Below, piece by piece: positions 17,929 through 26,374 of a DNA stretch of 28,602 nt. This DNA is from Bacteroidetes bacterium QS_8_68_15 (GTDB taxonomy: Bacteria > Bacteroidota > Rhodothermia > Rhodothermales > Salinibacteraceae). Position numbers and translations under genes: made by a program. Positions within the stretch are counted from its first letter, which is position 1. Every line of letters begins with the position of its first letter. The DNA lies in the NCBI GenBank assembly GCA_003023245.1, contig PXTR01000106.1:1-28602 (forward strand), in the 5' to 3' direction. A model generated the notes under the pieces. The model had not been told where the DNA came from and ran no database searches. It saw only the letters and a list, made by a program, of their open reading frames with translations.

Positions 17929-18422
17929 GTGATGAGGCCGACGGATTTATCGAAAAAGCGCGTCGCTCTCTCGAGGCGGCGCGCGTGCTGCACGAAAAGG
18001 GCTTCCATGAGGACAGCCTCTCGCGTGCCTACTACGCCATGTTCTACGCGGCGGAGGCGGCTTTGCTCACCGAAGGCGTTACCGCCTCCACGCACAGCGG
18101 CGTGCAAGCGATGTTCGGCAAGCACTTCATCAAGACCGGCGTGCTCCCTGAAGAGCTAAGTACGCACCTCGGACAGGTGTTCAAGGCGCGCCAGTCCGCC
18201 GAATACGCCGCAGCCGAAAAGGCGCCGGCGGAGACCCGCGAGGCGCTGGAAAAAGCTGAGAGACTGTCTGGTGAACAGGAAACGAGCGAGCGAGATGAGA
18301 TTTCGTGTCCAGCGAAGTGCGTTTTTGAGGTTCGTAGCGGAGCTACGGGCCGAAAGCGAAGCTTCACGCCAGTAAAAAAAGAAGCGCAGATGGGCCGAAA
18401 TATCGCTCGCACAGCGCTGTGA
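17925..18422 (+). CDS. HEPN-domain protein, copy 2, with a repeat-derived C-terminal tail
   Basis: The 165-residue product is paralogous to copy 1, but the motif reads SRAYYAMFYAAEAALL: Arg34 is kept and the His position is Tyr41, so RNase activity of the classical type is doubtful. Homology to copy 1 ends near EALEKAERL (about residue 115). The remaining ~50 residues have no counterpart in copy 1 and are encoded by a sequence that continues past the stop as a dispersed repeat. A repeat insertion or deletion has probably replaced the native 3' end. The TGA stop itself (18420-18422) falls inside the repeat. Confidence 0.85.
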   Translation: MSDEADGFIEKARRSLEAARVLHEKGFHEDSLSRAYYAMFYAAEAALLTEGVTASTHSGVQAMFGKHFIKTGVLPEELSTHLGQVFKARQSAEYAAAEKAPAETREALEKAERLSGEQETSERDEISCPAKCVFEVRSGATGRKRSFTPVKKEAQMGRNIARTAL

Positions 18423-18460
18423 GCACGGCGAACGAGTACTCTCCGGGGTGCCGTTGAACG
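18270..18460. repeat. Dispersed repeat, copy B (long form)
   Basis: This spacer-like sequence forms the tail of the second HEPN gene. It contains a hairpin around 18341-18350 (GTAGC, then GCTAC), the palindrome CACAGCGCTGTG at 18410-18421, and at 18414-18451 the 38-base segment shared with 4923-4960. The outer limits are estimates. Confidence 0.6.
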
Positions 18461-18591
18461 CTTCGCAAGACAGTCTCTGAAGGCTTCGTCGCAGCCGTCG
18501 AAGCGCACCTGCACGGCGAACGCAACGGCGGAGCAAACGGCGCATGACCGTTTCCGTCTGCCGTCGAATCCGCGCAATCGCTGATAGGGAT

Positions 18592-19567
18592 TCACGCCAA
18601 GTCTTCGCGGTGCGTGCCATCGATGTCGAGGATGAAGTCGGCGCCGAAGCGGGCGGCGGGCGTCTGGTAGCCGGGCGCGGCGTCGCCGCCTTGGAGCGTG
18701 CGCTCGGTGGCCGCCAGCGCCGTCTGCACGGTGAGCGCGTACGTCTCGGGGCTGCGCAGGCGGGCTTTGGCCGCGCGCCCGTCGCCCGTGCTGGCCTGGC
18801 CCCACACGAAGGAGCGCCCCGTTTCGCGCGTCTCGGCGTCGGGGCCGCCGGGGATGCGTTCCTCGACGAGCGTTTCGAGGAAGGCCCGCGCAGGTCGCGT
18901 GCGCAGCAGCGGGCCGGCGTAGCGGCTGAGGCGCATCGCGCGCACGGCCGCGTCGGGCAGCTTGGCATAGGTGACGATGGTGGGAATCCCGGTCGTGCGC
19001 CAGGCGGTCGCCACGTCGCCCCACGGGATCGAGACGACCTCGGTGGGGCCGCGCCCGAAGTCCACGCGCCGCGCGGGCCGTCCCGCGCGAGACGCCGCCG
19101 ACGCCGAAGATGGCCAGTTCGAGGTACTCGGCGTCGGGCTGTCGTCGATACAGGTGTGCCGCGAGGCAGTCGGTGGGGGCCACGTCGAAGCCCACGCCCG
19201 GCATGAGCATGACGCCGGCGGCTTGCGCGCGCGCATCCTGCGCGGCGATGTGCTCGAAGACGTCGATCTCGCCGGTAATGTCGAGGTAGTGCGCACCGCC
19301 GCGCAGGCAGGCTTCGACCACCGGCTGGGCGGTGCGGGCGAAGGGCCCGGCGCAGTTCAGGACGAGGTCCGCGTCGGCGACGGCCGCATCGAGCGCGGCC
19401 CGGTCGTCGAGCGCGAAGGCGCGGCAGGGGAGGCCGAGCTCGCGGGCCAGCGCGCCGAGCCGGTCGGCGTCGCGTCCGGCGAGGGTGGGGGAGAGGCCGC
19501 GCGCGCCGGCTTCGCGGGCGATCAGCGCGCCGGTGTAGCCGTAGGCGCCGTAAATCAGGAAAGACAT
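18592..19567 (-). pseudogene. Saccharopine-dehydrogenase-family oxidoreductase, frameshifted and internally deleted
   Basis: From ATG 19567 the product begins MSFLIYGAYGYTGALIAREA, an NADP-binding Rossmann strand with YGxYGYTG. It continues through CAGPFARTAQPVVEACL and HYLDITGEIDVFE to GVGGVSRGTA, near 19075. After that, sensible coding moves to another frame: RRVDFGRGPTEVVSIPWGDV, then TTGIPTIVTYAKLP, ending at 18592. Related proteins have roughly 30 more residues between the SRGTA and DFG blocks, so a short deletion appears to have caused the shift. It is either a real pseudogene or an assembly artefact at a GC-rich spot. The family includes trans-acting enoyl reductases; the substrate is unknown. 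Confidence 0.75.
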
Positions 19568-19586
19568 TTCGGTTTCGGATTACGGA
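19566..19586. repeat. Short period-7 tract at oxidoreductase start
   Basis: Three units: ATTTCGG, TTTCGGA, TTACGGA. The first overlaps the ATG of the minus-strand oxidoreductase pseudogene. Confidence 0.5.
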
Positions 19587-19653
19587 CGCGCGTGCTACTG
19601 ACGCGCAGATTGGTTGATAGCTGAACAGAGCGTGCGCACGTTTGGACGATGCG

Positions 19654-21843
19654 TTACCACGCTACATTCACCCCCAGCGCGAAGTGGCGTCCCGGCGCCG
19701 GCTCGTAGTACCGCCCGCCGAAGGCGTTGGGCACGATGGAGCCGTTGTACTCGGTGTCGAAGACGTTTTTCACGGCGGCGAACGGCTGAAGGCGCAGTTC
19801 GCCCGCCGCCCCTCCGACGGGCAGCGCCACCTTGCGATGCCCGACCCGCACGTCCACGACCGCGTAGTCGTCCGTCGTGGCGGTGTTGGCGTCGTCGACG
19901 TAGGCGTCGGAGGCGGCCTCGAACGTGATTTCGCCCCAGCCGCCGCCCGGCAGCGCGGGCGCGGCGCGGGCGAAGAAACGATGCGCCGGCAGGCCCGGCA
20001 GGCGGTTGCCCTCGGTGCGCAGCGTCTCGCCGTCGCGCGTCACGTCCTCGCCAAAGGTGTAGCGCCCGCCGTCGTAGCGCAGCGCCAGTTCCAGCCCGAG
20101 CGGGTCGCCCGCCCGCGGCGCCAGCGCCTGCCACGAGAGCGCCGCCTCGACGCCCCGGTGCAGGCTCTGCCCCACGTTCCCGAAAAAAGCGCGCCCAGCG
20201 GCGTTCTGCCCGGTTTGCACGAGGGCGTCGTCGACGCGCAGGTAAAAGAGCGCCACGTCGAAGTCAAGTCGCGCGGACGGAAGCGCCCCCCGCGCGCCCC
20301 CCTCCACGCCGCGCGCTCGCTGAGGGGCGAGGTCGTCCTTGAAGCCGCCGCCGAGGTCGGGGCGGCCCGTCAGCTCGGTGGTCGTGGGCGTCTCGAAGGC
20401 CGTGTTGTAGTTGGCGAACAGGACCGCCGGCCCGACGCGGTAGCTTATCCCGAGCGACGGGCTCAGCGCCGAGAAGGTGCGCCCGCCGGACTGGTCGCCG
20501 CGTGCGGCGCGAAAGGGCGTTTCGATCAGGGCGTCGTCGTTTTCGAAGCGCACGCGGCTGAGGCGCGCCCCCGCCGAGAGCTGGAGGGCGCTCGTCACGT
20601 CGTAGCGCGCGAAGGCCCCGGCGCCGAGGGTGACGACCGTTTCGAGCTGGTCGAGGTTGACGCTCCCAACGCGCGCGCCGGCCTGCGGCCCGGAATCGAG
20701 CGTCACGCTGTCGGCGGGCGCCCCGTCGGTGGTGCCGGCGTACTCGGTGCGCTGGTCGTGCTGGTAGCCGGCGTCGGCGCTGAAGCTCACGTGCAGCCGC
20801 TCGCCCAGCGCGTCGCCCAGCACATCATCCAGCGCCGGTTCGAAGGCCAAGCGCCCGCCTGCGGTGCGACGGTCCAAGTCGATGAAGCCGAAGGAGAGCG
20901 GGTTTTCCAGATTCCGAAACAGGCCGTAGGCCGCGGCGGTGATCGTTCCGACGCCCGCCCGGTGCTCCAGCGTGAGGCCGAGCTGTCCCTGCGTGCTGCG
21001 CTTGCCCGCACCGACCTGGACGAAGGCGGGCCGGGCCTGGTCGCGGCCGGCGCGGAGCTGCTCGCGCGTGAGGCTGCTGGGGTTTTCGGTATCCTGGTTG
21101 GAAAACGCACCGGCGGCGCGCAGCGTCGTGTGCTCGCCCAGCCGGAAGCGCCCATTCAGGCCGGCGCGGGCGCGTCGCCCTTCGCTGTGGTCGCGGAAGC
21201 CGTCGCGTCGCGCCTCGCCGGCGAAGCCTTGCACGTAGTGGGCGCCCACGGTCGCGCCGCCTTCGGCCAGCAGGTGTCGCCGCCCGTAGCTGCCGCCCAT
21301 CGCCCGCACGCGAGCGAACGGCTGTTCGGAAGGCTGCGCGGTGGAGAGAAAGAGCACGCCGCCCGCGCCGTTGCCCCAGAAGCGCGAGGAGAGGCCGCGT
21401 ACCAACTCCACCTGCCGCAGGGTGGCCGGCTCCACCACGTCGAGGGTGGCCTGCCCGTCCGGCTGCGTGAGGGGGACGCCGTTGAGGAGGACCTGCACGC
21501 CGCGCACGCCGAACTGTGCGCGGTAGCCGAGGCCGCGGACCGAGAGGCGTTCCCCGAGCGCGAAGTGGCTGCGGTTTGAGACGTTCACGCCCGGCAGGTC
21601 TTCCAGCACGGCGTTCAGCGAGAAAGCGGGCGTGAGGCGCACGTCGGCTGCGTCGCGGCGCCGCAGCGAGACGGCGAAGGGCGCCTCGGCGGCGGAAGCC
21701 GTCGCGCGCGCGGCCTCGATGGTGACGGGCGGCAGCGGCACGGCCTCGGTCGTGTCGGGCGGCGTCGGTTCGTCCTGGGCGTGGGCGACCGGGGCGAAAA
21801 CGACGAATGCGCAGAGTGCCAGGGTGGCGCGGCAGAGTGACAT
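19654..21843 (-). CDS. TonB-dependent outer-membrane receptor
   Basis: The 729-residue product has a signal peptide (residues 1-22, cleavage after AHA). A plug domain follows (LPPVTIEAARAT, then LEDLPGVNVSNR, LSVRGLGYRAQFGVRGVQVLLNGVPL, and a VELVRG strand). A 22-strand-type beta-barrel ends in Trp729, as expected for BAM-inserted porins. The C-terminal region contains the NVFDTEYNGSIVPNAFGGRYYEPAPGR block common in FecA/PupA- and iron-siderophore-type receptors. The likely role is energised uptake of ferric siderophore or a similar ligand; the substrate is not determined. It has no carboxypeptidase-like N-terminal extension, so it is not a SusC protein. I saw no cobalamin riboswitch upstream. 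Confidence 0.92.
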   Translation of the reverse strand: MSLCRATLALCAFVVFAPVAHAQDEPTPPDTTEAVPLPPVTIEAARATASAAEAPFAVSLRRRDAADVRLTPAFSLNAVLEDLPGVNVSNRSHFALGERLSVRGLGYRAQFGVRGVQVLLNGVPLTQPDGQATLDVVEPATLRQVELVRGLSSRFWGNGAGGVLFLSTAQPSEQPFARVRAMGGSYGRRHLLAEGGATVGAHYVQGFAGEARRDGFRDHSEGRRARAGLNGRFRLGEHTTLRAAGAFSNQDTENPSSLTREQLRAGRDQARPAFVQVGAGKRSTQGQLGLTLEHRAGVGTITAAAYGLFRNLENPLSFGFIDLDRRTAGGRLAFEPALDDVLGDALGERLHVSFSADAGYQHDQRTEYAGTTDGAPADSVTLDSGPQAGARVGSVNLDQLETVVTLGAGAFARYDVTSALQLSAGARLSRVRFENDDALIETPFRAARGDQSGGRTFSALSPSLGISYRVGPAVLFANYNTAFETPTTTELTGRPDLGGGFKDDLAPQRARGVEGGARGALPSARLDFDVALFYLRVDDALVQTGQNAAGRAFFGNVGQSLHRGVEAALSWQALAPRAGDPLGLELALRYDGGRYTFGEDVTRDGETLRTEGNRLPGLPAHRFFARAAPALPGGGWGEITFEAASDAYVDDANTATTDDYAVVDVRVGHRKVALPVGGAAGELRLQPFAAVKNVFDTEYNGSIVPNAFGGRYYEPAPGRHFALGVNVAW

Positions 21844-22150
21844 GGGGGGTGGGGCGTATTCCGTATGGCGTATTTCGCAATGACAGCAGCCGCAACGGGA
21901 GGCGTGTCGGCGCTACGGACGGTGGCGTTCAGTATCTTGTGCAATCGGCGGTCAGGTATGAACAGAAAAAGGCCACCGCCGCGTTCCGATTCCGTGCGCG
22001 CGGCGTCGTCCATTTCGACCGACGCGGCGGCCTGCTGCTGGGCCTGCGGTGCTGCATTGCATCTATGCGCCCGTTTTTGCGACCTTGTTTCAGGTGAGCG
22101 CTTACGGATCGTCTTCACCAAACGTCTTCCCGCCACGTCCCCTCAGCGCC
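21844..22150. other. Divergent spacer (307 bases)
   Basis: This lies between the TonB receptor (-) and the SWIM protein (+). It contains one period-7 tract (21853-21880). I see no conserved riboswitch core, RNA gene or convincing promoter. Confidence 0.6.
21853..21880. repeat. Period-7 tract upstream of the TonB receptor
   Basis: Units GGCGTAT, TCCGTAT, GGCGTAT, TTCGCAA, starting 10 bases upstream of the receptor ATG. Confidence 0.82.
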
Positions 22151-22579
22151 ATGAGCAACGCCCGACCCGACCTCACCGAGGCCGCCATCCGGGAACGCAC
22201 CGCCGGCGGCTCCTTCGAGCGCGGCGAGCGCTACTTCGAGAACGACGCCGTGAAGCGTGTAACCGTGCACCCCGACGACGGCGAGTTGAAGGCGCAGGTG
22301 CAGGGCTCCGAGGCGCTGCCGTACACCGTGACCGTTGCATACACCGAGGAGGGCGGTGTCGAAGAGGCCGAGTGCACCTGTCCGTATCACGCCGGGAGCT
22401 GGTGCAAACACATCGTCGCCACGCTGCTGGCGTACCTGCGCAAGGGGCAAGAGCACACGAGCCGCCTCGCCTCGCTGCTTGACGACCTGGACCGCGACCA
22501 GCTCGCTTCGCTGGTCGAGCGCCTCGCCGAGCGGGACGAGCGTGTCGTAGGGTGGATCGAAGAGGAGCGCGGCGCCTGA
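22151..22579 (+). CDS. SWIM zinc-finger protein
   Basis: The 142-residue product contains a SWIM domain: CTCPYHAGSWCKH, giving Cys75, Cys77, Cys85 and His87 in the CxC-xn-CxH pattern. SWIM fingers bind DNA or protein partners and are often found with SNF2 helicases or as small stand-alone proteins. Around it are a basic segment (RGERYFENDAVKRV) and a C-terminal acidic helical region (LASLLDDLDRDQLASLVERLAERDERV) typical of stand-alone bacterial SWIM proteins. The ATG at 22151 is the natural start; the open frame upstream is spacer. No helicase gene is adjacent, so the role is unassigned. Confidence 0.86.
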   Translation: MSNARPDLTEAAIRERTAGGSFERGERYFENDAVKRVTVHPDDGELKAQVQGSEALPYTVTVAYTEEGGVEEAECTCPYHAGSWCKHIVATLLAYLRKGQEHTSRLASLLDDLDRDQLASLVERLAERDERVVGWIEEERGA

Positions 22580-22794
22580 GTGACGACGCGCCGGGCGCTC
22601 CCCGCGAGTGCATACGCTGATGGCGAAGACGTCGCCGAGAAGCGCAGCCGGAAAGCCTTCGACACGCAGGAGGGCGGCTTGTTCGGGAAAAGCGGTGCCG
22701 AATCGCTCGTTTTCGGAGGTCCAGCATGGAGCAATGGCGACGGGCTCGCGTGCAACAATTCCTGAGTGCTTCCTCGCACAGGCTGCGAGCACAC

Positions 22795-23888
22795 ATGCCT
22801 ATCGATGTCGACGAGACCGCCTGCGAAACCACGCTCAGCTGCCCCTTCCGGTGGGGGGCCGCGCTGCTGGGGGCGGCGGCACTCCTGCTCCTGGGGACGG
22901 GCGCACTGGCTGGGTGCAGCAGCGACGCCGCCTCGCAGCCCCTGCCTCTGCCGCCGCCGACACGGTGGCCCGCGATGCTTCTCGAAGCGACGTCGGGGCC
23001 GCCCGCGCCGCTCCCGACAGCATCGACGCGCCGGAGGGGATGGTCTACGTTCCCCCCGGCACCACGCGCATCGGCATCACCGCCAAGACGTGGCAGCGCG
23101 TGCAGCGCATGAGCGACCCCGTCGGGCGCAGGACGTGGGGGCATGCGGCCCGTCCGTCCTTTCTGGCCGACGTGGAGCCGTTCTTTCTCGAAAAGCACCC
23201 CGTTACCGTCGCGCAATTCCGTCAGTTCACCGGGGCGACCGGCTACGAGACACAGGCCGAGTCCTTCGGCAACGCGGGGGTGATGCAGCGCGGGCGCTGG
23301 CGCCTCGTCGAGGGGGCCGACTGGCAGCATCCGCGCGGCCCGTCCGCTCCAAAAGCCGAGGACGATCACCCCGTCACGCAGGTCTCCTACAACGATGCGA
23401 AGGCCTACTGCGAGTGGAAGAACCGCCGCCTTCCGACGGAAGTGGAGTGGGAGCACGCCGCCCGCGGTGCCACCAACGACCGCGCGCTCTGCGCCGGCGA
23501 GGCGTGTCCGCGCCCCGACGCCCAGGTCAGCGCCGGCACCGCACGCGCCAACGTCTGGCAGGGCCGCTTCCCCCTGCGCAACACGGCCGCCGACGGCTTT
23601 CGCTACACCGCGCCCGTCGAAACCTTCGCGGAGACGAAGCTGGGGCTCACCGGCATGAGCGGCAACGTCTGGGAGTGGACGTCGAGCTGGTACCGCCCGT
23701 ACTCCGAGCGCGGCACGCCCTTCCGTCCGACCAAAAAGAGCGAGAAGGTGCAGCGCGGCGGCTCCTTTCAGTGCAACGAGTGCGGCGGCTATCGCGTCTT
23801 CGCGCGCTCGCACTCCACGCGCGAAACGTCGCTCTTCCACGTCGGCTTCCGCTGTGCAGAAGACGCACAGGTTGCGGAAGACCGGTAG
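22795..23888 (+). pseudogene. Formylglycine-generating-enzyme-like lipoprotein, split by a frameshift
   Basis: ATG 22795 opens a frame with a lipoprotein signal (LLLLGTGALAGC; lipobox LAGC), followed by SSDAASQP. The FGE-sulfatase domain lies in another frame from about 22930: DSIDAPEGMVYVPPGTTRIG, PFFLEKHPVTVAQFRQFTG, DDHPVTQVSYNDAKAYCEWKN, RLPTEVEWEHAARG, LTGMSGNVWEWTSSWY and VQRGGSFQCNEC. A one-base deletion (or two-base insertion) near 22920-22960, a CCCC- and GCC-rich place, would explain it. The Cys-containing end reads GGSFQCNECGGYR rather than the CxxxxC of aerobic FGE, so it is a GldK/FGE-like relative and catalysis is uncertain. It may be intact in the living strain if the shift is a sequencing error. 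Confidence 0.8.
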
Positions 23889-23939
23889 TGCGCTGTCAAG
23901 CGTGGTTCTTGGCCCTCTGACGTCCTGCCACGAAGCGTT

Positions 23940-24031
23940 GACGATGGACGAATGACGATGGACGATGCTTCGCCCGAAGCGCCGTCGTCTCTCGAAGCGC
24001 CGTCGCTCTCGTCCACCGTCCATCGTCGCGG
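23940..24031. repeat. Period-7 tract, 18-bp direct repeat and period-7 counter-tract forming an inverted repeat
   Basis: GACGATG, GACGAAT, GACGATG, GACGATG occupy 23940-23967. CGAACGCC-type sequence follows, with CGAAGCGCCGTCG present twice (23975-23987 and 23993-24005, period 18). GTCCACC, GTCCATC, GTCGCGG occupy 24011-24031. GACGATGGAC (23940 and 23954) is complementary to GTCCATCGTC (24018-24027), so the block can fold back on itself. It lies between the FGE-like gene and the dehydrogenase. Confidence 0.8.
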
Positions 24032-24094
24032 CGACGTTTCAGACCACTACACGCACTCGCCTCAGCGCCGGCGCTCCCCGACCAACCCCTCCCT

Positions 24095-25090
24095 ATGCAA
24101 ACCGAAGACAAGCCGCTCGTCGTCCTCGACGGCTACACCGCCAACCCCGGCGACCTCAGCTGGGACGGCCTCGACAAACTGGGGCCGCTGACCGTCTACG
24201 ACCGCACGCCCCCGGAGAAAACGGTCGAGCGCGCTTCCGAGGCCGCGCTTCTTTTTACGAACAAGACGAAACTGCCCGCCGAGGTCATCGAGGCGCTGCC
24301 GAAGCTGGAGTACATCGGTTTGCTCTCGACCGGCTACGACGTGGCCGACATCGCGGCCGCCGCCGACCGGGGCATCCCCGTCTCGAATGTGCCGGCCTAC
24401 TCGACCGACTCGGTCGCGCAGCTCACGTTCGCGCACCTGGCGAACCTGGCGCAGCGCGTGGCCGACCACGCCGAAACCGTTCGCCAGGGGCGCTGGGCTG
24501 CGAGTAAAGACTTTTCCTACTGGAACACCCCGCAGGTCGAGTTGGCCGGGCGCACCCTCGGCATTGTCGGGCTCGGGCGCATCGGGCAGGCCGTCGCCGA
24601 GATCGGCAGCGCCTTCGGCATGGACGTGATCGCGTACAACCCGTCGGAGAAAGACGTGCCCGGCGTCGAGCACGTGACGCTCGACCGCGTGTTCGAAGAA
24701 AGCGACGCCGTGACGCTGCACTGCCCGCTCACGTCCGACAACGCGGGCTTCGTGGACGCCGAGCGCCTGTCGCAGATGAAAGAGACGGCGTTTCTCATCA
24801 ACACCGCGCGCGGCGCGCTCATCGACGAAGCGGCCCTCCGCGACGTGCTCGAAAACGAGGAAATCGCCGGCGCGGGCCTCGACGTCTTGAGCCGGGAGCC
24901 GCCGCCGCCGGACCATCCGCTCACCGACGCGCCCCGCTGCTTCGTCACGCCGCACATCGCCTGGGCGACCCGCGCGGCCCGCTCGCGCCTGATGCAGACG
25001 CTCGTGGAAAACGCCGAGGCGTTCTTGGACGGCCGGCCGCAGAACGTGGTAAACGACGTGCGAGAGGAAATGACGGGCCGCGTCCAGTGA
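24095..25090 (+). CDS. D-isomer 2-hydroxyacid dehydrogenase (glycerate dehydrogenase-like)
   Basis: The 331-residue product is an NAD(H)-dependent D-2-hydroxyacid dehydrogenase. It has the nucleotide loop GLGRIG (159-164) and the catalytic triad Arg239 (NTARG), Glu268 (DVLSREPP) and His287 (TPHIAW). The N-terminal part (LLSTGYDVADIAAAADRGIPVSNVPAYSTDSVAQ) is closest in feel to hydroxypyruvate/glycerate dehydrogenases. The substrate cannot be fixed from sequence. The ATG at 24095 is used. A GTGA overlap (25087-25090) with an upstream-extended form of the next frame hints at coupling, but I place the next start at 25159. Confidence 0.93.
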   Translation: MQTEDKPLVVLDGYTANPGDLSWDGLDKLGPLTVYDRTPPEKTVERASEAALLFTNKTKLPAEVIEALPKLEYIGLLSTGYDVADIAAAADRGIPVSNVPAYSTDSVAQLTFAHLANLAQRVADHAETVRQGRWAASKDFSYWNTPQVELAGRTLGIVGLGRIGQAVAEIGSAFGMDVIAYNPSEKDVPGVEHVTLDRVFEESDAVTLHCPLTSDNAGFVDAERLSQMKETAFLINTARGALIDEAALRDVLENEEIAGAGLDVLSREPPPPDHPLTDAPRCFVTPHIAWATRAARSRLMQTLVENAEAFLDGRPQNVVNDVREEMTGRVQ

Positions 25091-25158
25091 AGAACCAGCG
25101 GCTCGTCCACGTGTTGGAGAAGCGAGCCGGCCTCTATGCACGACGGAACCCCTCCGCC

Positions 25159-25725
25159 ATGAGCACACAAATGAAACCGCCCGCCGATGCCGGGGCAACC
25201 GCAGCTACCGAGCGGAGGGGCGACGCGCCCGGCGCGCGCGCCTGGAGCCGCGCGGTAAACGACCCGCAGTTTCACGACCTGCCTTACAAAGTCGAGACCA
25301 ACGCGCGAGGCCAACTCGTTTTGACGTTCCACAAAGTCTATCACAGTGACTTGCAGGGCGACATCATTCTCCTGCTGGCCTCCGAGCGCGGGCCGAATGG
25401 GGAGGGGCGGCCGCGCCCGGAGTACGCCGTCTACACCGCCGACGGCGTCAAGGTACCGGATGTAGTCTGGATCTCCGCGGAGCGGGCCGCACAGGTACCC
25501 GACGAGGCGGAGGCCAGCCCGGTGATGCCGGAGATCTGCATCGAGGTCCTTTCCCGCTCGAACACGGCGGCGGAAATGGACGAAAAGCGCCACCTGTTTT
25601 TCGAAGGCGGCGCCGAGGAGGTCTGGGTCGTCGACGCCGACGGCCGCGTGCGCTTCTACGAGGCCAACGGGGAGATCGAGCAGTCGAAACGCGCGCCGAC
25701 GTTCTCCGCGCAGGTGCAGGGGTGA
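25159..25725 (+). CDS. Uma2-family (DUF820) putative nuclease
   Basis: The 188-residue product matches the Uma2/DUF820 family, whose members have a PD-(D/E)xK restriction-nuclease-like fold. VKVPDVVWIS gives the conserved Asp; PEICIEVLSRSNT provides the E-x-x-S strand, followed by MDEKRHLFFEGGAEEVWVVD. Uma2 genes are multi-copy in many bacteria and their biological role is unclear. An alternative GTG at 25087 overlaps the dehydrogenase stop and would add 24 residues of unconserved sequence. The gene is directly downstream of the dehydrogenase on the same strand, and the HiPIP gene follows. Confidence 0.82.
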   Translation: MSTQMKPPADAGATAATERRGDAPGARAWSRAVNDPQFHDLPYKVETNARGQLVLTFHKVYHSDLQGDIILLLASERGPNGEGRPRPEYAVYTADGVKVPDVVWISAERAAQVPDEAEASPVMPEICIEVLSRSNTAAEMDEKRHLFFEGGAEEVWVVDADGRVRFYEANGEIEQSKRAPTFSAQVQG

Positions 25726-25874
25726 ACGACGCTCGTCTACCGACTGAGGACGCCGGTTGCATCCAGCGCCGTGTGTCCGTAGAATATGCCTCCGTCGCGC
25801 GTTGCGCTTTTGCCGACGAAGGCGACGCGCTTCCCTTTCGACCGACGTTTCGAATCGAGTCTCCCCCTTTAGCT

Positions 25875-26303
25875 ATGGATCAACAGGAAGACGCTTCTCG
25901 GCGCACGTTTCTCCGGCGCGCGCTTGCTCTCGGAGCCATTGGCGCGGGAGGAGGCACGCTGCTTTCGGCCTGCGCGGGCGGGGAAAGCGGAGAAGGAAGC
26001 GGCACGGGCGAAAGCGTCGGCGACCCCGGCGAAAGCGCCGATGGTCCGGGCGAAAGCACGGGCGGCGATGGCGGCGGCGGCGTGACGTGCGACACCTCGG
26101 GGTTGACCCCGGAGGAGAAGCAACAGCGCCAGCGCTTCAACTACGTCGCACAGTCGAATAAGCCCAACCAGTACTGCAACAACTGCCAGTTCTGGAAGCC
26201 CGACCAGGTCGAGGGAAAGTGCGGCGGGTGCCAGCTCTTTCCCGGCCCGGTCAATCCGCAGGGCTGGTGCAACTCCTGGGTGCAGGGCGGCGGCAGCTCG
26301 TGA
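25875..26303 (+). CDS. High-potential iron-sulfur protein (HiPIP) with TAT-type lipoprotein signal
   Basis: The 142-residue product has a twin-arginine signal (SRRTFLRRALALGAIGAGGG), then LLSAC, so Cys33 could be a lipobox cysteine. A low-complexity linker rich in Gly, Glu and Ser covers about residues 35-68. A C-terminal HiPIP domain binds one [4Fe-4S] cluster through Cys101, Cys104, Cys119 and Cys132 (CNNC...C...C); Cys116 is an extra cysteine. HiPIPs carry electrons between periplasmic complexes and terminal oxidases or photosynthetic reaction centres. The ATG at 25875 begins the TAT signal; the longer open frame from 25722 is rejected. Confidence 0.93.
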   Translation: MDQQEDASRRTFLRRALALGAIGAGGGTLLSACAGGESGEGSGTGESVGDPGESADGPGESTGGDGGGGVTCDTSGLTPEEKQQRQRFNYVAQSNKPNQYCNNCQFWKPDQVEGKCGGCQLFPGPVNPQGWCNSWVQGGGSS

Positions 26304-26374
26304 GTGAGCGCCCCGCATCATCCCCTTTTGAGGAGATAATGTCGAAATAGCACCCTTCCAGGTTTTTGATGACA

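Noticed and set aside
21844..22150. Cobalamin or other riboswitch upstream of the TonB receptor
   Set aside because: No recognisable B12-box or conserved core was found on the minus strand.
25087..25158. Longer Uma2 protein starting at GTG 25087 with a 4-bp overlap to the dehydrogenase stop
   Set aside because: The added 24 residues are unlike the family N-terminus; ATG 25159 gives the usual length. Kept only as an alternative.
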